A stretch of 64,000 nt of DNA from Amorphochlora amoebiformis (GCA_054601695.1 BAAHQB010000096.1:372001-436000), one strand, 5' to 3'; shown: positions 1-35,598, counted from the first letter of the stretch. Notes: generated from the sequence alone by a model not told the origin. Translations and numbers: made by a program.

Positions 1-93
<93 letters not shown>

Positions 94-245
94 GTATATA
101 TATATATAGATATATATATATATATGTATATATATACATATACATATATATATATAGATATATATATATATACATATACATATACATATATATATATATA
201 TATAAACACACAAGTATCACATAAGTATAAATCCATACGTTATAC
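1..245. repeat. (TA)n tract at left edge
   Basis: An almost pure TA dinucleotide run with occasional G or C steps that continues beyond the window start. It lies downstream (minus strand) of the last TRM5 exon I can see, so it is probably intronic. No gene is seen in it. Confidence 0.95.
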
Positions 246-10071
<9,826 letters not shown>

Positions 10072-10082
10072 CTGATTATTGG

Positions 10083-10117
<35 letters not shown>

Positions 10118-10223
10118 AATTTATATATATATATATATATTTACGTTTGTATATATATATATAGTTGTATATTACATGTATGTATATATACACATATGTT
10201 TATATTTACATATATTTATATTT

Positions 10224-10259
<36 letters not shown>

Positions 10260-10581
10260 CATATATATATATATATGCATATATATATATACATATATAT
10301 ATATGTTTCTAATTATGTTTTATGCAAAGATTTTGCTCATGGATATATCACATGTAGATAGAATACGTATATGTTAAATATTGCACGTAATATTATATGT
10401 TCATATAGAGCACCAGTGAAGTATACATAATATATATATATATATACATATTTATGTATATGTATAAATGTTTACATTTACCATTTAAATTTAATTACAG
10501 ATATTATTGTACTCATGCATGAATACGCATACTAAATTATGCTTTTAATATTACACGCTCATATTTATACTAAATGTTCAG

Positions 10582-10641
10582 TATATCTCTGACCTTGACT
10601 CTCTTGATATGGAGGAGAAGCCTGTAAGCGAAGAGAGATAA

Positions 10642-10691
<50 letters not shown>

Positions 10692-10786
10692 GCAGCAGGA
10701 AGATAAAGAGAGTAAGGTAGGAGAGAATAAGATAATATATACATATATAAATTTACATATATATATATATATATATATATGTGTAC

Positions 10787-10878
<92 letters not shown>

Positions 10879-11051
10879 GTTTATATATATATATATATAA
10901 TATATATATCTATATAGGATAAGTATACATTTATACATTTTTATAAGTATATAGTATGTGAAGATGTGTGTATATACCTATAATATACATATTCATAGTA
11001 TAAATACATTTTCACATATGTGTATACACACAAGATTTTATATATACAGTA

Positions 11052-11105
<54 letters not shown>

Positions 11106-11185
11106 GTATATACATGTATATATATATATATATATATTATATACGTTTACATATATATAGGCATGTATGTATGTGTATATATATT

Positions 11186-11224
<39 letters not shown>

Positions 11225-11326
11225 GTACATTTTTAAAAATGTATATATATATATATATATATATATAATTATATAAAATATATATGATATGGATAAACAT
11301 CATGTATATATATTCATGTAAAAATT

Positions 11327-11363
<37 letters not shown>

Positions 11364-11876
11364 TCATATAAATATATATATATATATATATACATATATA
11401 AATACATATACATGTAATTGTACACGCATGTATGCATACGTTTATATCTATGTGTTCAATATATAATATAAATGCATATATACATATACATATACATATC
11501 TGAAAATATATCAATCACTTTTTAGGTTTGAGAGTTGACATAAATAACCCACATTTTCTGGACGGGACCCTGAGCGCTACTAATCTACATATACACAAGG
11601 ATTGTCAACCCAAATCATATCTCGATACACGAATACTTCAGTCAACCTTAGAAATCAACGTTGAAAAGGGTGTAGAGGTTATGTAAAGTTGGAAAATAGA
11701 GAAAAATATAGGAGAACTTCAGCTTTTCTGGAAGAACCCCTTCGCCCGCAGGACTAGCTCCATTGGCCTTCTGGTCCCCTTCTTGTTTCCTGAGATTGTG
11801 GATGTATTAGTTTGTATGTCTGTACGTGTATGTATGTGCCATTATTTATATTTAAATAATAATATTTCTATATATA

Positions 11877-11938
<62 letters not shown>

Positions 11939-12017
11939 CCTATATAATGAATAAATAGATACATGTATATATATGTATATATATATATATATATATATGT
12001 ATAACATGTATATATGT

Positions 12018-12077
<60 letters not shown>

Positions 12078-12339
12078 TGTGTGTGTGTATCTACACATAT
12101 GTAATGTACATAGACACATATATACACATATATACACATAGATATATCCCAAGAATTCTGAATACAGGAACCGACATTTTCTCCCAACCCCTTTCCCCAA
12201 TATACACAAAACAAAGCTGTTTTTTTAATCCAGCTCTCACGAGAAAAGTAAGGAAACCGCAAGAAATAAAGGATGGAGCAAAGGGGAAGGCCTGGAAACT
12301 GACCCGATCGAGGCTGGCGGCTTCGTGTCCTTGGACTGA
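10582..12339 (+). CDS. Unrecognised spliced gene, 3' part
   Basis: Plus-strand exons: 11526-11677 (50 codons, [20 protein letters not shown] onward), 11723-11803 ([20 protein letters not shown] onward, phase-compatible) and the terminal exon 12234-12339, after a strong pyrimidine-rich acceptor and ending GGFVSLD then TGA. Weaker upstream exons: 10582-10623 ([14 protein letters not shown], donor gtaagc) and 10696-10716 (QEDKESK). I do not recognise the family. The NNPHF..G segment loosely recalls NP-rich beta-domain (LEA14-like) proteins, too weakly to name. Phase between 11803 and 12234 works only if the donor lies a little further downstream. Minus-strand readings of the same blocks are shorter. 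The first exon is not identified. Confidence 0.6.
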
Positions 12340-12670
12340 GTTAAAATTTGCAAAATCGAGCGATTCAGAGTTTTTGGAGATATAAATAGACGAAATCGTG
12401 GAAACACTAGGTGAATCCAAACTTCCGTAACATTCTAAGACAATTCACGGCTATATATACAACAGTGATAGACACAAGGCCCGGAAGAGGGGTCAGTTTA
12501 GTCACCAACCTCCATGTCCGAGCAATGGTGTGACACTGCTCCTGGTCACGTATGGTCACACGTGTAGAGCTCTTTATATTGAAAATAGATATTCTGCATA
12601 TTGCATTCTTTCGTGATCACACGTAGTGTCACACTCTGCCACCATCCAAAACCCATCCGATGCTTGCAAG

Positions 12671-21832
<9,162 letters not shown>

Positions 21833-22144
21833 TCTTAGGTAGTTCAGTTCAGATAGACATCGCTGGCTTCTTCATCATAGTAATTATCGGAATTTTATTT
21901 GCCTTCTTTCTTTGATAATCCAGTCTCGTACTATTGCTAGTAACGCCATCATACAGTAACTCTATAACTGAGTGTAGATCATGATAATAATTGCAAGTTA
22001 TAACTGTAGTTGTCTCTAGTTGTAACTGTAGTTGTTGTCTCTAATTCAGTCCAGCCGTACCAGCTAATTCACTGTGAGTGCGCATGCAAGTTTAATTCAA
22101 ATATATTTTTAACGTGTACAACCATTGCCGTAAAATTGTCAAAT
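21833..22144. other. Convergent intergenic segment
   Basis: Lies between the TAG stop of the methyltransferase-like gene (plus) and the TAA stop of the DUF1279 unit (minus). A perfect 7-bp hairpin (ctaccgc-cca-gcggtag, 21816-21832) overlaps the stop codon. A 20-base segment around ataactgtagttg is repeated at about 22000-22040. No gene is seen. Confidence 0.6.
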
Positions 22145-23818
<1,674 letters not shown>

Positions 23819-23954
23819 CTAATAGATGTATATATATACATACATATATATATATATATAGGATATATATATATATATATATATATATGGATATGGATTT
23901 AGATGTATAAGTATCTATGGATTATATTACACATTTAGATTTATGTACGGAGCA

Positions 23955-24030
23955 TTCATATTATGGTACTCGTTAAACGCTCTCAGGCCTAATGTAGAAA
24001 TATATATATTATATATATAAATATAAATAA

Positions 24031-24069
<39 letters not shown>

Positions 24070-24120
24070 AATATATATGTATACATATACCGTGTAATAT
24101 ACACATTTGTCTATACATAT

Positions 24121-24189
<69 letters not shown>

Positions 24190-24305
24190 TCAATATATAT
24201 ATATATACATGCATACATATATTCTGCATAATATACATTCATATATTTACAAATACATACACACATACATATATATTTACATAAATATTATATATATATA
24301 TATAT

Positions 24306-24340
<35 letters not shown>

Positions 24341-24379
24341 GTTATATATAATATTTAAATATTAACATAAAGGCAATAT

Positions 24380-24412
<33 letters not shown>

Positions 24413-24449
24413 CAGAGGTATATATATATATATGTATAGAATATATATT

Positions 24450-24493
<44 letters not shown>

Positions 24494-24575
24494 CACACAC
24501 ACATATGTATATCTATATCTATACCATACTTATTGATGGTACTCATTGAACCTTCCCAGGTGTAATGTATATACT
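23955..24575 (-). repeat. Two acceptor-side copies of exon 23818-23720
   Basis: The true exon start reads, on the minus strand, attag-ACCTGGGATCGTCTAATGAG. Diverged copies lie at about 23958-24000 (attag-GCCTGAGAGCGTTTAACG) and 24526-24573 (CACCTGGGAAGGTTCAATGA). Each keeps about 40 bases of exon start and is separated by (TA)n. The third copy no longer has a clear AG acceptor. Confidence 0.8.
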
Positions 24576-24947
24576 ATAATATGTATTATCCATATGACGT
24601 ATAAATATAAGCATGTATACATATTTATTTACATACTCTAAATATATTTATACACATATACATATACACACATATGTATAGACATGTGTATGTATGTGTG
24701 TGTGTTAATAGGCCATATTTCCCTTGGGAAATGTGTGGGTATTAGGGGATTTATCTTGATATCCCAAAAATGGTCTGGTAGATTGGGGCCTGGTATATGT
24801 CGCTTAAGAAAATATATACAACTGTCGCTTGTCGGGACTAATCCTATGATGACTTAATTGTCGGAGGAATCTCAATTCAGATAGATACCTACAAGCGACG
24901 GGTGGGGTGGGATGCCGTTTAAAAAAAAAAAAAAAAAAAGAATTGAT

Positions 24948-25025
24948 ATGATGAACGGTATCTATCACTTGCTTGCCTCACTAGTGTTTGGACTTGTTCA
25001 ATATTTGATCACTCCTTTCGCTGAG
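24948..25025 (+). other. Candidate exon, strand uncertain
   Basis: ATGATGAACGG starts a 26-codon open segment (MMNGIYHLLASLVFGLVQYL onward) ending at a perfect consensus donor, GAG-gtaagt. It follows a run of 19 A. The peptide is membrane-like. No phase-matched next exon is seen on the plus strand and both neighbours are on the minus strand. Confidence 0.3.
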
Positions 25026-25064
25026 GTAAGTGGGAATATGGAATACGCGGCAAACGTATTTCAT

Positions 25065-25451
25065 TCAAATTTGTATATGAGTATAATTCAATCTTTGGGC
25101 AATTTCTGCCTTAGTTGATATTGAAACTCAGCAAAGTGAATCAAATTCTTGGCAGTAAGTAAATTCCCTTCTGTCTTGATTGATACCACAACTCTGATTA
25201 AAGAGTAGGTTACCACCACATATATATGTATGTGTATATAATATTATATATTTAGAGTATGTATGTATATATTAACACACGTGTCAAATATATGGTATAG
25301 ACGCAAGCACCGTATTATACATGCATACATACGGATATGTTAATATATACATACATACATATAGGTATATATATATATATATATACTTGTATGGGTGCAT
25401 ATGTATATTTATGTTCGTGTGTAAATACATATATATATTATACATATTTAG

Positions 25452-25485
<34 letters not shown>

Positions 25486-25887
25486 ATTTATATTCATGTC
25501 TATTAACATATGTATATATACATATATATATATATACATATACATAACATATAGAAATGAGAAATATATACATACATATATATATATATATATATTTATA
25601 TATATCATGTACATACCTACATACCTCCATACATATCACATAACACACTCAAACGCACATCACATACACACACACACACGCACACAAACACTACCTTCCC
25701 CCCAAAACTCGATCCCTGAGCCTCTGCTCCCTCTTTCCCCCCCCCTTTCTCACCCGGAGACATCCCCATAATTGCCAATAAGTTAATTCGCGTCAACGGA
25801 GGACATAACCGGCTGAGAACAGCCGCGGCCTAATGGACGACTATGTTACACCGTACACATTTATGTGATTCTCTCCTCTCTCTCTTC

Positions 25888-25963
<76 letters not shown>

Positions 25964-25965
25964 CC

Positions 25966-26021
<56 letters not shown>

Positions 26022-26166
26022 TCCTCTCTCTATCTCTCTCTTCCTCTCACACGGTGCCTTTTGGTAGGGAAGGGGGGGTTATCTGTGAGAGATGGAAAGA
26101 CAGACTGAGGGCGAGGGAGATAGAGAGAGAGAGAGGTAGAGTCAGTGAGGGAGAGGAAAAGAGAGG

Positions 26167-26197
<31 letters not shown>

Positions 26198-26693
26198 GGA
26201 GAGAGAGAAAGAGAGAGAGAGAGAGAACGAGAGAGAGAGAGAGAGAGAACGAGAGAGAGAGAGAGAGAGAGAGAACGAGAGAGAGAGAGAGAGAGAACGA
26301 GAGAGAGAGAGAGAGAGAGAACGAGAGAGAGAGAGAGAGAACGAGAGAGAGAGAGAGAGAACGAGAGAGAGAGAGAGTGAGTGAGTGAGAGTGAGAAGCC
26401 ATAGAACACAATAGAGAGGGTGGGAAAAATACAGAGAAAGGCGAGAGATACCAGGTTTGAGTGAGGAGAGGAAGAGAGAAGAGAGAGAGAGAGGGAGAGA
26501 GGGAAGAGAGACAGCGCTACGGAATAGTAAGAGGGGAAGATATGGCCATAGAGAGAAAGAGAGAAGGGGAAGAGTTACTGTCTACCGCGAGGTTGAGGGG
26601 TAATCGAACCCTCTTGATAGGGCGAGACAATGCAAATGCAATAGCAAAGTCGCCGCTGAATGACACTCCCGACATCCCTACATATGTGATGTG

Positions 26694-26733
<40 letters not shown>

Positions 26734-26845
26734 CATGTATACAAATGTATATGTATGTAATAGATTGAATACGTATATGAGTGCATATTCACATATGTAC
26801 ATACGTATATATGTTTATACATATATATATATATATATATACATT

Positions 26846-26876
<31 letters not shown>

Positions 26877-27040
26877 ATATATATAGGAAGAAACACATGA
26901 TTTGTTTGAATGATTCTCATACAGATGTAAAACACATATGTGTATGTATAGGTACCCATATGATATTACATTATATATGTGTGTTTTTATGTATATATAT
27001 ATATATATATATATATCCGCGTATATATGTATTTTATTAC

Positions 27041-27098
<58 letters not shown>

Positions 27099-27166
27099 TA
27101 TGATCTTGCATATATAATATCTGTATATATATATATATATACGTATATATACGTATATATAAGTAA

Positions 27167-27221
<55 letters not shown>

Positions 27222-27232
27222 AAAATATTATC

Positions 27233-27272
<40 letters not shown>

Positions 27273-27339
27273 GTATACATGTATAAAAATGATGTTTATA
27301 GGTATGTATGTATCTATTTATATGTATATATACACACAC

Positions 27340-27423
<84 letters not shown>

Positions 27424-27424
27424 G

Positions 27425-27474
<50 letters not shown>

Positions 27475-27644
27475 GGAAAGGGAAGAGAAAGAGCGTATAT
27501 GGTAGCTGGTGGGTTGGTACCTAGGGCCGCGTAAATTGCACCCACGATGCCCAATTCTACCACCACCTGTGTATTTTAACTATATGTATTATATGTACAT
27601 ACATATTATATGTCATATATCTAGATGTTTATATGTATATGTAT

Positions 27645-27683
<39 letters not shown>

Positions 27684-27773
27684 CATATATACACATATAT
27701 ATATATATATACATATAGATACATGTATACAAATATATATATTTATATACACATTTCAAATTTTGATATTTGC

Positions 27774-27824
<51 letters not shown>

Positions 27825-28162
27825 GTACATATAAATGCCTAATTTATATTTTTATTTGCCTACACATCAAACAATAATACATGCATACGCACACTTACGC
27901 ACATGCATTCACACGCACGCAACATATACATTCACAGATCGAAACAGATGAAAGACATTCCACGCACCCAGGAGCACATCGATTCGTTAGGATACTTCTC
28001 CAAGCACTCATTCAACTCCTCGATGGTCCGGTCTAACGAAGACTTGGCTGGAGGTATAGGGCTAGGCTCAACCTCGGAGCAGAGGGTTCGAGGCGCCTGC
28101 CGAACCACCCGACTTGCCCCATGGAGCCGAGGTGCCCCAGGAAGTCGATATGTGTATAACAT
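25065..28162 (-). CDS. DUF1279 (FAM210-like) protein, unit B, with mitochondrial presequence
   Basis: Minus-strand exons, 5' to 3': 28162-27968 (start [20 protein letters not shown], then a helical [12 protein letters not shown]), 27566-27521 ([15 protein letters not shown]), 26677-26586 ([20 protein letters not shown] then [10 protein letters not shown]), 25829-25754 ([20 protein letters not shown]) and a tentative terminal exon 25105-25065 ([12 protein letters not shown] then TGA). Phases agree throughout. The Arg-rich, acid-free first 28 residues suit mitochondrial import. [18 protein letters not shown] aligns with the GTFxxAYAxHK..APVRxPxTL signature of DUF1279. The ATG at 28162 is chosen because the presequence begins there. 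If exon 25754 instead joins exons further downstream, units A and B form one double-domain protein. Confidence 0.75.
25868..26050. repeat. CT tract, first arm of a CT/GA pair
   Basis: About 180 bases of CTCTCCTCTC, followed 50-60 bases later by a GA tract on the same strand. The two arms are potentially complementary. It lies in an intron of DUF1279 unit B. Confidence 0.9.
26100..26530. repeat. GA tract, second arm, with period near 24
   Basis: GAGAGA purines with a regularly spaced gagaacgaga interruption (26224 to about 26365), giving a higher-order period of roughly 20-26 bases. It lies in an intron of DUF1279 unit B, just downstream (minus strand) of exon 26586. Confidence 0.9.
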
Positions 28163-28375
28163 GGCTGAATTACGAAAAAGCAAATTTTTCCAAAGGAATG
28201 AGTAGGATCTTCGGATTTGAGTTGAGGGGTAGCTTTGGGTTCAGACCAGAATGTGGTGTACGGACACGGAACACATGGCGCATCGCGACGGCGGTCGACC
28301 TCATCCCGACACGTGCTGATGGTGACTGAAGAGATATACAATTATTTGCATATGTAGCATATCTCTTATATATAT

Positions 28376-28471
28376 ATGATAGATTTGACAATTTCGAATA
28401 CCGGGTACTTTCCGGGATTCGGGGATTTAGCGCGTCGGGATTATGAGCGACCTGAGAGCGGAGGTCTCAAG
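28376..28471 (+). other. Candidate first exon of NOC1
   Basis: ATG opens 32 codons (MIDLTISNTGYFPGFGDLAR onward) ending at the donor AAG-gtgtgt, on the plus strand between the divergent DUF1279 start (28162) and the first secure NOC1 exons. Its phase-0 end does not match the next NOC1 exon (28932), so an exon would be missing. The 28200-28340 sequence between is antisense to, and upstream of, the DUF1279 start and holds no clear gene. Confidence 0.3.
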
Positions 28472-28931
28472 GTGTGTCTAGCACATCAAGAGATAAAAAC
28501 TCCTATACAACCTTCACATGGATTGTATTTTACATGCATAATTGAATTTTCAAGTTTTTTTCGAAGAATATGCAAATTCCTCTGCAGGACAAGAGAATGT
28601 CCACATATTGCGCATATACCCAACAAGCAATCACTCTGAACCCTCACCACTACTCCCCACTATAAAAAACGTTCTCTGTCAACATACAATCCCTCTAACG
28701 CGGACGATCCGAGTATCAATGTCTTTCTTCACCGAGTCGGAGAATAGCATAAATATTTCGGCCAGATAAATCACAACCTTTCATACACTATCGATGTGCA
28801 AGACCCATGAGATAATATATACTGGCCATTGCACGTATATAAGTTAGAAACACGAGCATCGAAAGAGCACATGCATTGACTGTGTGAATATGTACGGACC
28901 GAGTCTTAAAACCCCCAATTCAGGTTTGCAG

Positions 28932-29199
28932 CCTCCCTGGGGCTTGGGTCAGGTAAGAAAGCCAAGCGGAAGGGCGGAAAATCAGCCAAAAATCAGGGCA
29001 GAAGTAGGTCAGGTACCCCTCAGCGCGGGTATGCGACTGGACGCGGGCGGGACGAGGCCCGCGGGCGTGGTAGGGGCCGCGGGAGGAAAAGAGACGTGGG
29101 TGAGAGGAAGTCGGTTAGAGGAAAGAAGGTGGGAAATTTATGTGCGATGTATATTATATATATATATATATATATATATTATACACATATCATATATAT

Positions 29200-29232
<33 letters not shown>

Positions 29233-29832
29233 GATATGACATATGTACATAAGCGTATACATATTTTAATATTACATATACATGCATCTCATTCCACAAA
29301 CCCCCCTACACCCTCATCAACCCACAACACAGTACAAAACCCCACAAGAAGCCCCACCTTTACCCCTCTCTGATATCTTAGTCTGCCCCAAGAATGTCAT
29401 CCTTCATACCTCCTCCAGCCAGCACCTCAAACGGCAAGAGTTCGATTCTCGAGCTAGATTACGAGGGCACCCAAAAGCTCGCCGAGGAGAAGTGGTTCGA
29501 GACTCCTGAGGCTGCTCTCCCCTCTCCCCCTCAAGGGAAGGGGAAAACCAAGGGTGGGCAGGGCAAACAGACGAGGGGTTATATTAACAGTTTGAGGGCG
29601 AGGTCGAAGAGGGCGTTGCAGGTTGAGTTCTTGAGTTTATATGTTAACATGCTGGTGTATTTTCGGTTGTACGTTGATCTGATGGGTGTTCATGTGTGGA
29701 TATCTTCGGCTTTTTGGGGATATTTTAGGCATCAGTTGATCGCTTTACGGAGGAGAAGAGGAAGGTGGCACGATTATGACAATTAGTTTATGCCGTAATT
29801 CGGATAATTGATATGTATATGCACACACATAA

Positions 29833-29920
<88 letters not shown>

Positions 29921-30048
29921 GAACAAAAAGAAATACTAATAATTACTATTATTTTATCCAAATGAATGTATGTAAGTACGCATGATAAATAAATACACAT
30001 ATGTATATATATATATACATATATATATATATGTTTATATATATATAT

Positions 30049-30091
<43 letters not shown>

Positions 30092-30484
30092 ACATATATG
30101 TGTTTGTTTATATGTATTTATATGCGTATATATATATATATATATATATATATTTGATATGTATTACATATATATGCTGTTTACGTTATATAAGGTAGAT
30201 ATACCTTTACACTACATGCATTAACATACAAAACAAATGTATCCACATATAAACTCATTTACCCACAATATACATATATATACATATATATATTTATATG
30301 TATATATATATATATATTTATATGTATATATATATATGTATATATATATACATATACAAATACATATATATACATATATGTACATATGTATAATTTATAT
30401 ATATACATATATTATATATATACAATTATATATATATATATATATATATATTATGTGTACATTTATTTTACATGATACATGCAA

Positions 30485-30536
<52 letters not shown>

Positions 30537-30653
30537 GTATGTATATATACATTAGATACAAGACTCGTCTGAGCGCAAGTGGTTTTCCACCGTTATGTCT
30601 ACGGGGACGCTGCAAGACAAGGTGTATACATGTATGCAGGCTCATATATACAT

Positions 30654-30719
<66 letters not shown>

Positions 30720-30757
30720 ATATACATATATATATATATTGTATATAATACTATCAC

Positions 30758-30798
<41 letters not shown>

Positions 30799-30823
30799 AC
30801 ATACATATTTATATATAAATTAA

Positions 30824-30862
<39 letters not shown>

Positions 30863-30929
30863 TATATGTAAATATTATATATATTTAGATATACCATATG
30901 ATACACATGTAACACATATTACGTACTAA

Positions 30930-30966
<37 letters not shown>

Positions 30967-31075
30967 TGTTATATGTAATATATGCACACATACAATATAT
31001 ATATATATATATGTTTGTATGTACATATACATTATATAATACGTCATACGTGTATATATATATATATAAATATAG

Positions 31076-31167
<92 letters not shown>

Positions 31168-31390
31168 AATTCAAATCGCACAGATACACGTCGTATGCCC
31201 ACAAACTAAATTAATACTCGTTCTCAACATATTAATTCCACTATCACATAAAAAAACCACATACATCAAGGTCGCAGCATTGACTCTAGCAGTGCAAGAG
31301 TCCCCCATCCATTCGCTTCCGTACCTTGATCGCTTACTCCTCATGGCATCCAAGAAGGGTTATATACATACTTATCACTTTATGTGTACA

Positions 31391-31441
<51 letters not shown>

Positions 31442-31516
31442 GGAGAGGTAGAGAGTGGGAGGTGTATGTATGGCTGTGAAATGTATTTATACATATATAC
31501 ATATACATACATATAT

Positions 31517-31594
<78 letters not shown>

Positions 31595-31660
31595 AATGTA
31601 TATCTGCAATTATAATACGTCAAAAGACACATATACATATAGATGCATATGTACTTATAT

Positions 31661-31698
<38 letters not shown>

Positions 31699-32362
31699 AT
31701 ATATGCATACTATTAAATCCTCACAAATCAGCTGCACGTGAGCAAAGCATGGGTCTAGAGGCGCTTAAAGACCTGTTCCTTCACACCCTCCTACCCGACA
31801 ATAGAAAGCTACTTGACTTCGAGGAAAGAGTATGTGCAAAATATCCATCTCTTGCTTTCTCTTTGTCCCCCACGCGGTCTCTCGCTCTTTTTATGCCTCT
31901 CTCTTTCTCTGCGTCTCTCTTTCTCTGCGTCTCTCTGTCTCTCTTTCTCTGCGTCTCTCTTTCTCTGCGTCTCTCTTTCTCTGCGTCTCTCTTTCTCTGC
32001 GTCTCTCTTTCTCTGCCTCTCTCTTTCTCTGCCTCTCTCTTTCTCTGCCTCTCTCTTTCTCTGCTTCTCTCTTTCTCTGCCTCTCTCTTTCTCTGCTTCT
32101 CTCTTTCTCTGCCCCTCTCTTTCTCTGCCTTTTTCTTCTCTGCCTCAATCTTTCTCTGCCTCTCTCTTTCTCTGCCTCTCTCTTTCTCTGCCTCTCTCTT
32201 TCTCTGTCTCTCTCTTTCTCTGTCTCTTTCTTTCTCTGCCTCGCTCTTTCTCTGCCTCTTTCTTTCTCTGCCCCTCTCTTTCTCTGCATCTCTCTTTCTC
32301 TGTCTCTCTAACTCGTTCTCTTCCGATCGCTATCTCGCTCACGAGCGCGCTCTATATGTATA

Positions 32363-32395
<33 letters not shown>

Positions 32396-32748
32396 GTCTC
32401 TCTCTTTCTCTGACTCTTTGACGTGTATCTCTCCCTCTCCATCTCTCTGTGTGTGTCTCTCTTTGCCTTCCTCTATATTCTCTCTCTCCTTCTTATCTTT
32501 CCACCTCTTTGTGTGTGTTTTACTGTCTCTCTCTTTGTGTCCCTCCCTCTCTATGGGCTCTCTCTATGCCTCTCTTTCTCACTCTCTGCCTCTCCCTACC
32601 TGCCTCTCACCCTCTCTCTTGGTCTCCCTCTTTCTCTTGGTCTCCCTCTCTCTCTCGCTCTCTCTCCGTGTGTGTCTGTAGTCCTCCATCCCTCTCTCTC
32701 TCTGTCACATAATCTGCTTTTCCGATTCCATATAATATATATTCTCAT

Positions 32749-32820
<72 letters not shown>

Positions 32821-32841
32821 GGTAAATATTTAAACCTATGC

Positions 32842-32892
<51 letters not shown>

Positions 32893-33058
32893 AGTGTATA
32901 TCACACATATACATAAGTCTCTAGTTTGATTTCTCTACATTTCTGTCCCTTTGAAGAATGTCTCCATCTATACCTAAAGCTCTTCAAGACTTTTAGCGTG
33001 TAAGGATTCTTCTCTTGCTGTCTAATCTGATAAAATGAACACATTCGGGCGTGTGTGT

Positions 33059-33112
<54 letters not shown>

Positions 33113-33142
33113 ATATGCATGTGTGCTTTAAAATCTGCACAC

Positions 33143-33204
<62 letters not shown>

Positions 33205-33262
33205 GTACGTACATGCATATGTGCACATGTATGTATATATATATATACTATATGTATATATC

Positions 33263-33294
<32 letters not shown>

Positions 33295-33530
33295 CACACA
33301 CATATATATATATGGTAAGTTCAATATTTACTTACGTTAACCAGGTATCTAGGCACTGTGCCACGTACCCCAAAAGAAAAAATAACCAAAGGTCTTAGAA
33401 TCATACAATTTCCTTATATGCAAACGTGTATACAAATATATATTTTATATATGCATATATATATATATATATAATATTACATATATATATATATATGTAT
33501 ATATAAATGTATCTATCTATATATACATAC

Positions 33531-33605
<75 letters not shown>

Positions 33606-33818
33606 TACGATAAAGTTGCGGTCAGAGTTAAGGTAAGCTTACAGATACGAAGGGAGTTATAATTGGATTACGGTTAGGGTTAATGATTATGATTAGGGTC
33701 AATGTTTTGGGCTCGATTTAGACTTGGATTAGGGTTAGCGTTATGGTTTGGGTTAGGGTTAGGATTAGGGTTAGGGTTAGGGTTAGGGTTAAGGTTAGTG
33801 TTAGGGCCAGGATTAGGG

Positions 33819-33863
<45 letters not shown>

Positions 33864-34658
33864 TATATATATATGTCCGTATACATACATACATATATGT
33901 ATCTGATGTATACGTATATATATATATATATATATTGGTATGTACATTGGATATATATGTATATATATCTACTACATATTTATCTATTACATATTTATAT
34001 ATATGTTTTCTTATATATGTATATAAATATATTTAGGAATATTCTGTTTACATATATGTACACATACCCATTAATGATAATATACATATATATATATATA
34101 TATATATTATAATTTATATATATATATATACATATATAAAATATATATATATATAATATATACATATATATACATACCCTAACCTTACCTAGCCCTAGCT
34201 CTAGTTTCAACCCTAAATAACCTTAACTATCGCTATCCCTAATACTAATCCTAACCCTAACCCAAACCCTTACCCTAAAAGTAGTCTAATCTTAACCCTA
34301 ATCCTAACCCTAATGACCAGGACCGAGCCCAGTGACGGTCAAGTAGCCACATGGGTATTTGAGGAGCAAATCAAGGAAAGGTGAGATCCGAATATGTATG
34401 TGCTTTTGTTATATGTTTGTATGTGTATGTAAATGGATGTTTATGCATATAAATATATGTATGTATGTGTATACATATATATATATATATATATATGTCT
34501 ATAGTATATATGATGTATGTACATATAAAATATATATATATATATATACATATATGTATATATATATATATATACACCTAAATATATATATATATATAAT
34601 ATATATATATATATATGTGTGTGTGTGGATATATTTATATATTTATATAAATATAAAT

Positions 34659-34713
<55 letters not shown>

Positions 34714-34959
34714 ATATCGATACACATATGTATACACACATATTATGTATATATTTTTATATATACGTATGCACCTATATATATATATATATTATATACA
34801 TACATATATATATTATATATATATATATATATATTATATATGTATATATATATATATATATTTACAGATATGCATGTATATGTAGATTCATACATACACA
34901 TACACACATATATATACATATTACACGCACACACACACACGCACATATATATATAATAT

Positions 34960-34994
<35 letters not shown>

Positions 34995-35161
34995 CATACA
35001 CATACAAATATATTCACCATTATATATTCACCATTATATATATGTATAAATGGATTCTGACAGGTATGTAAAATTCTTGGAGATGTTGCAGCGAGCGTTG
35101 AATGATCCACAGGTTCCTCTCTTTCTACATAAGTATGATTTAGAATATGTGCATATATATA

Positions 35162-35213
<52 letters not shown>

Positions 35214-35315
35214 TTATATATATACATATACACACACACACACATATATATATATATATTGGTATGTCTATATGTTCATCCGCGTATACATATATATATA
35301 TGTATGTATGTAACG

Positions 35316-35348
<33 letters not shown>

Positions 35349-35386
35349 ATATATAATAATAATATAATAATAATAATAATAACATG

Positions 35387-35429
<43 letters not shown>

Positions 35430-35544
35430 CACCTGTAGAAATAAGTATGTCCATTATATGGAAATATATACGGATATGATATATACAATATATCTAAAAT
35501 TATGTATTTACGTATATATGTATATATATATATATATGCCTACA

Positions 35545-35598
<54 letters not shown>

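Noticed and set aside
11640-12434. Minus-strand exons (for example 12434-12304, reading SLDSPSVSTISSIYISKNSE)
   Set aside because: The blocks are open and bounded, but they do not join in phase with each other or with TRM5. The plus-strand reading gives three coherent exons with a stronger acceptor and a stop.
28055-28329. Plus-strand frame reading [20 protein letters not shown] onward to a TGA
   Set aside because: It is antisense to the presequence exon of DUF1279 unit B, which has a clear start, donor and in-phase partners.
29622-29786. Continuation of the NOC1 exon past its donor, reading FWGYFRHQL, which resembles a later family block
   Set aside because: The family block ([10 protein letters not shown]) is found in phase at 34328-34380. 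The preceding exon joins perfectly to VAALTLAVQ at 31271 if spliced at 29621.
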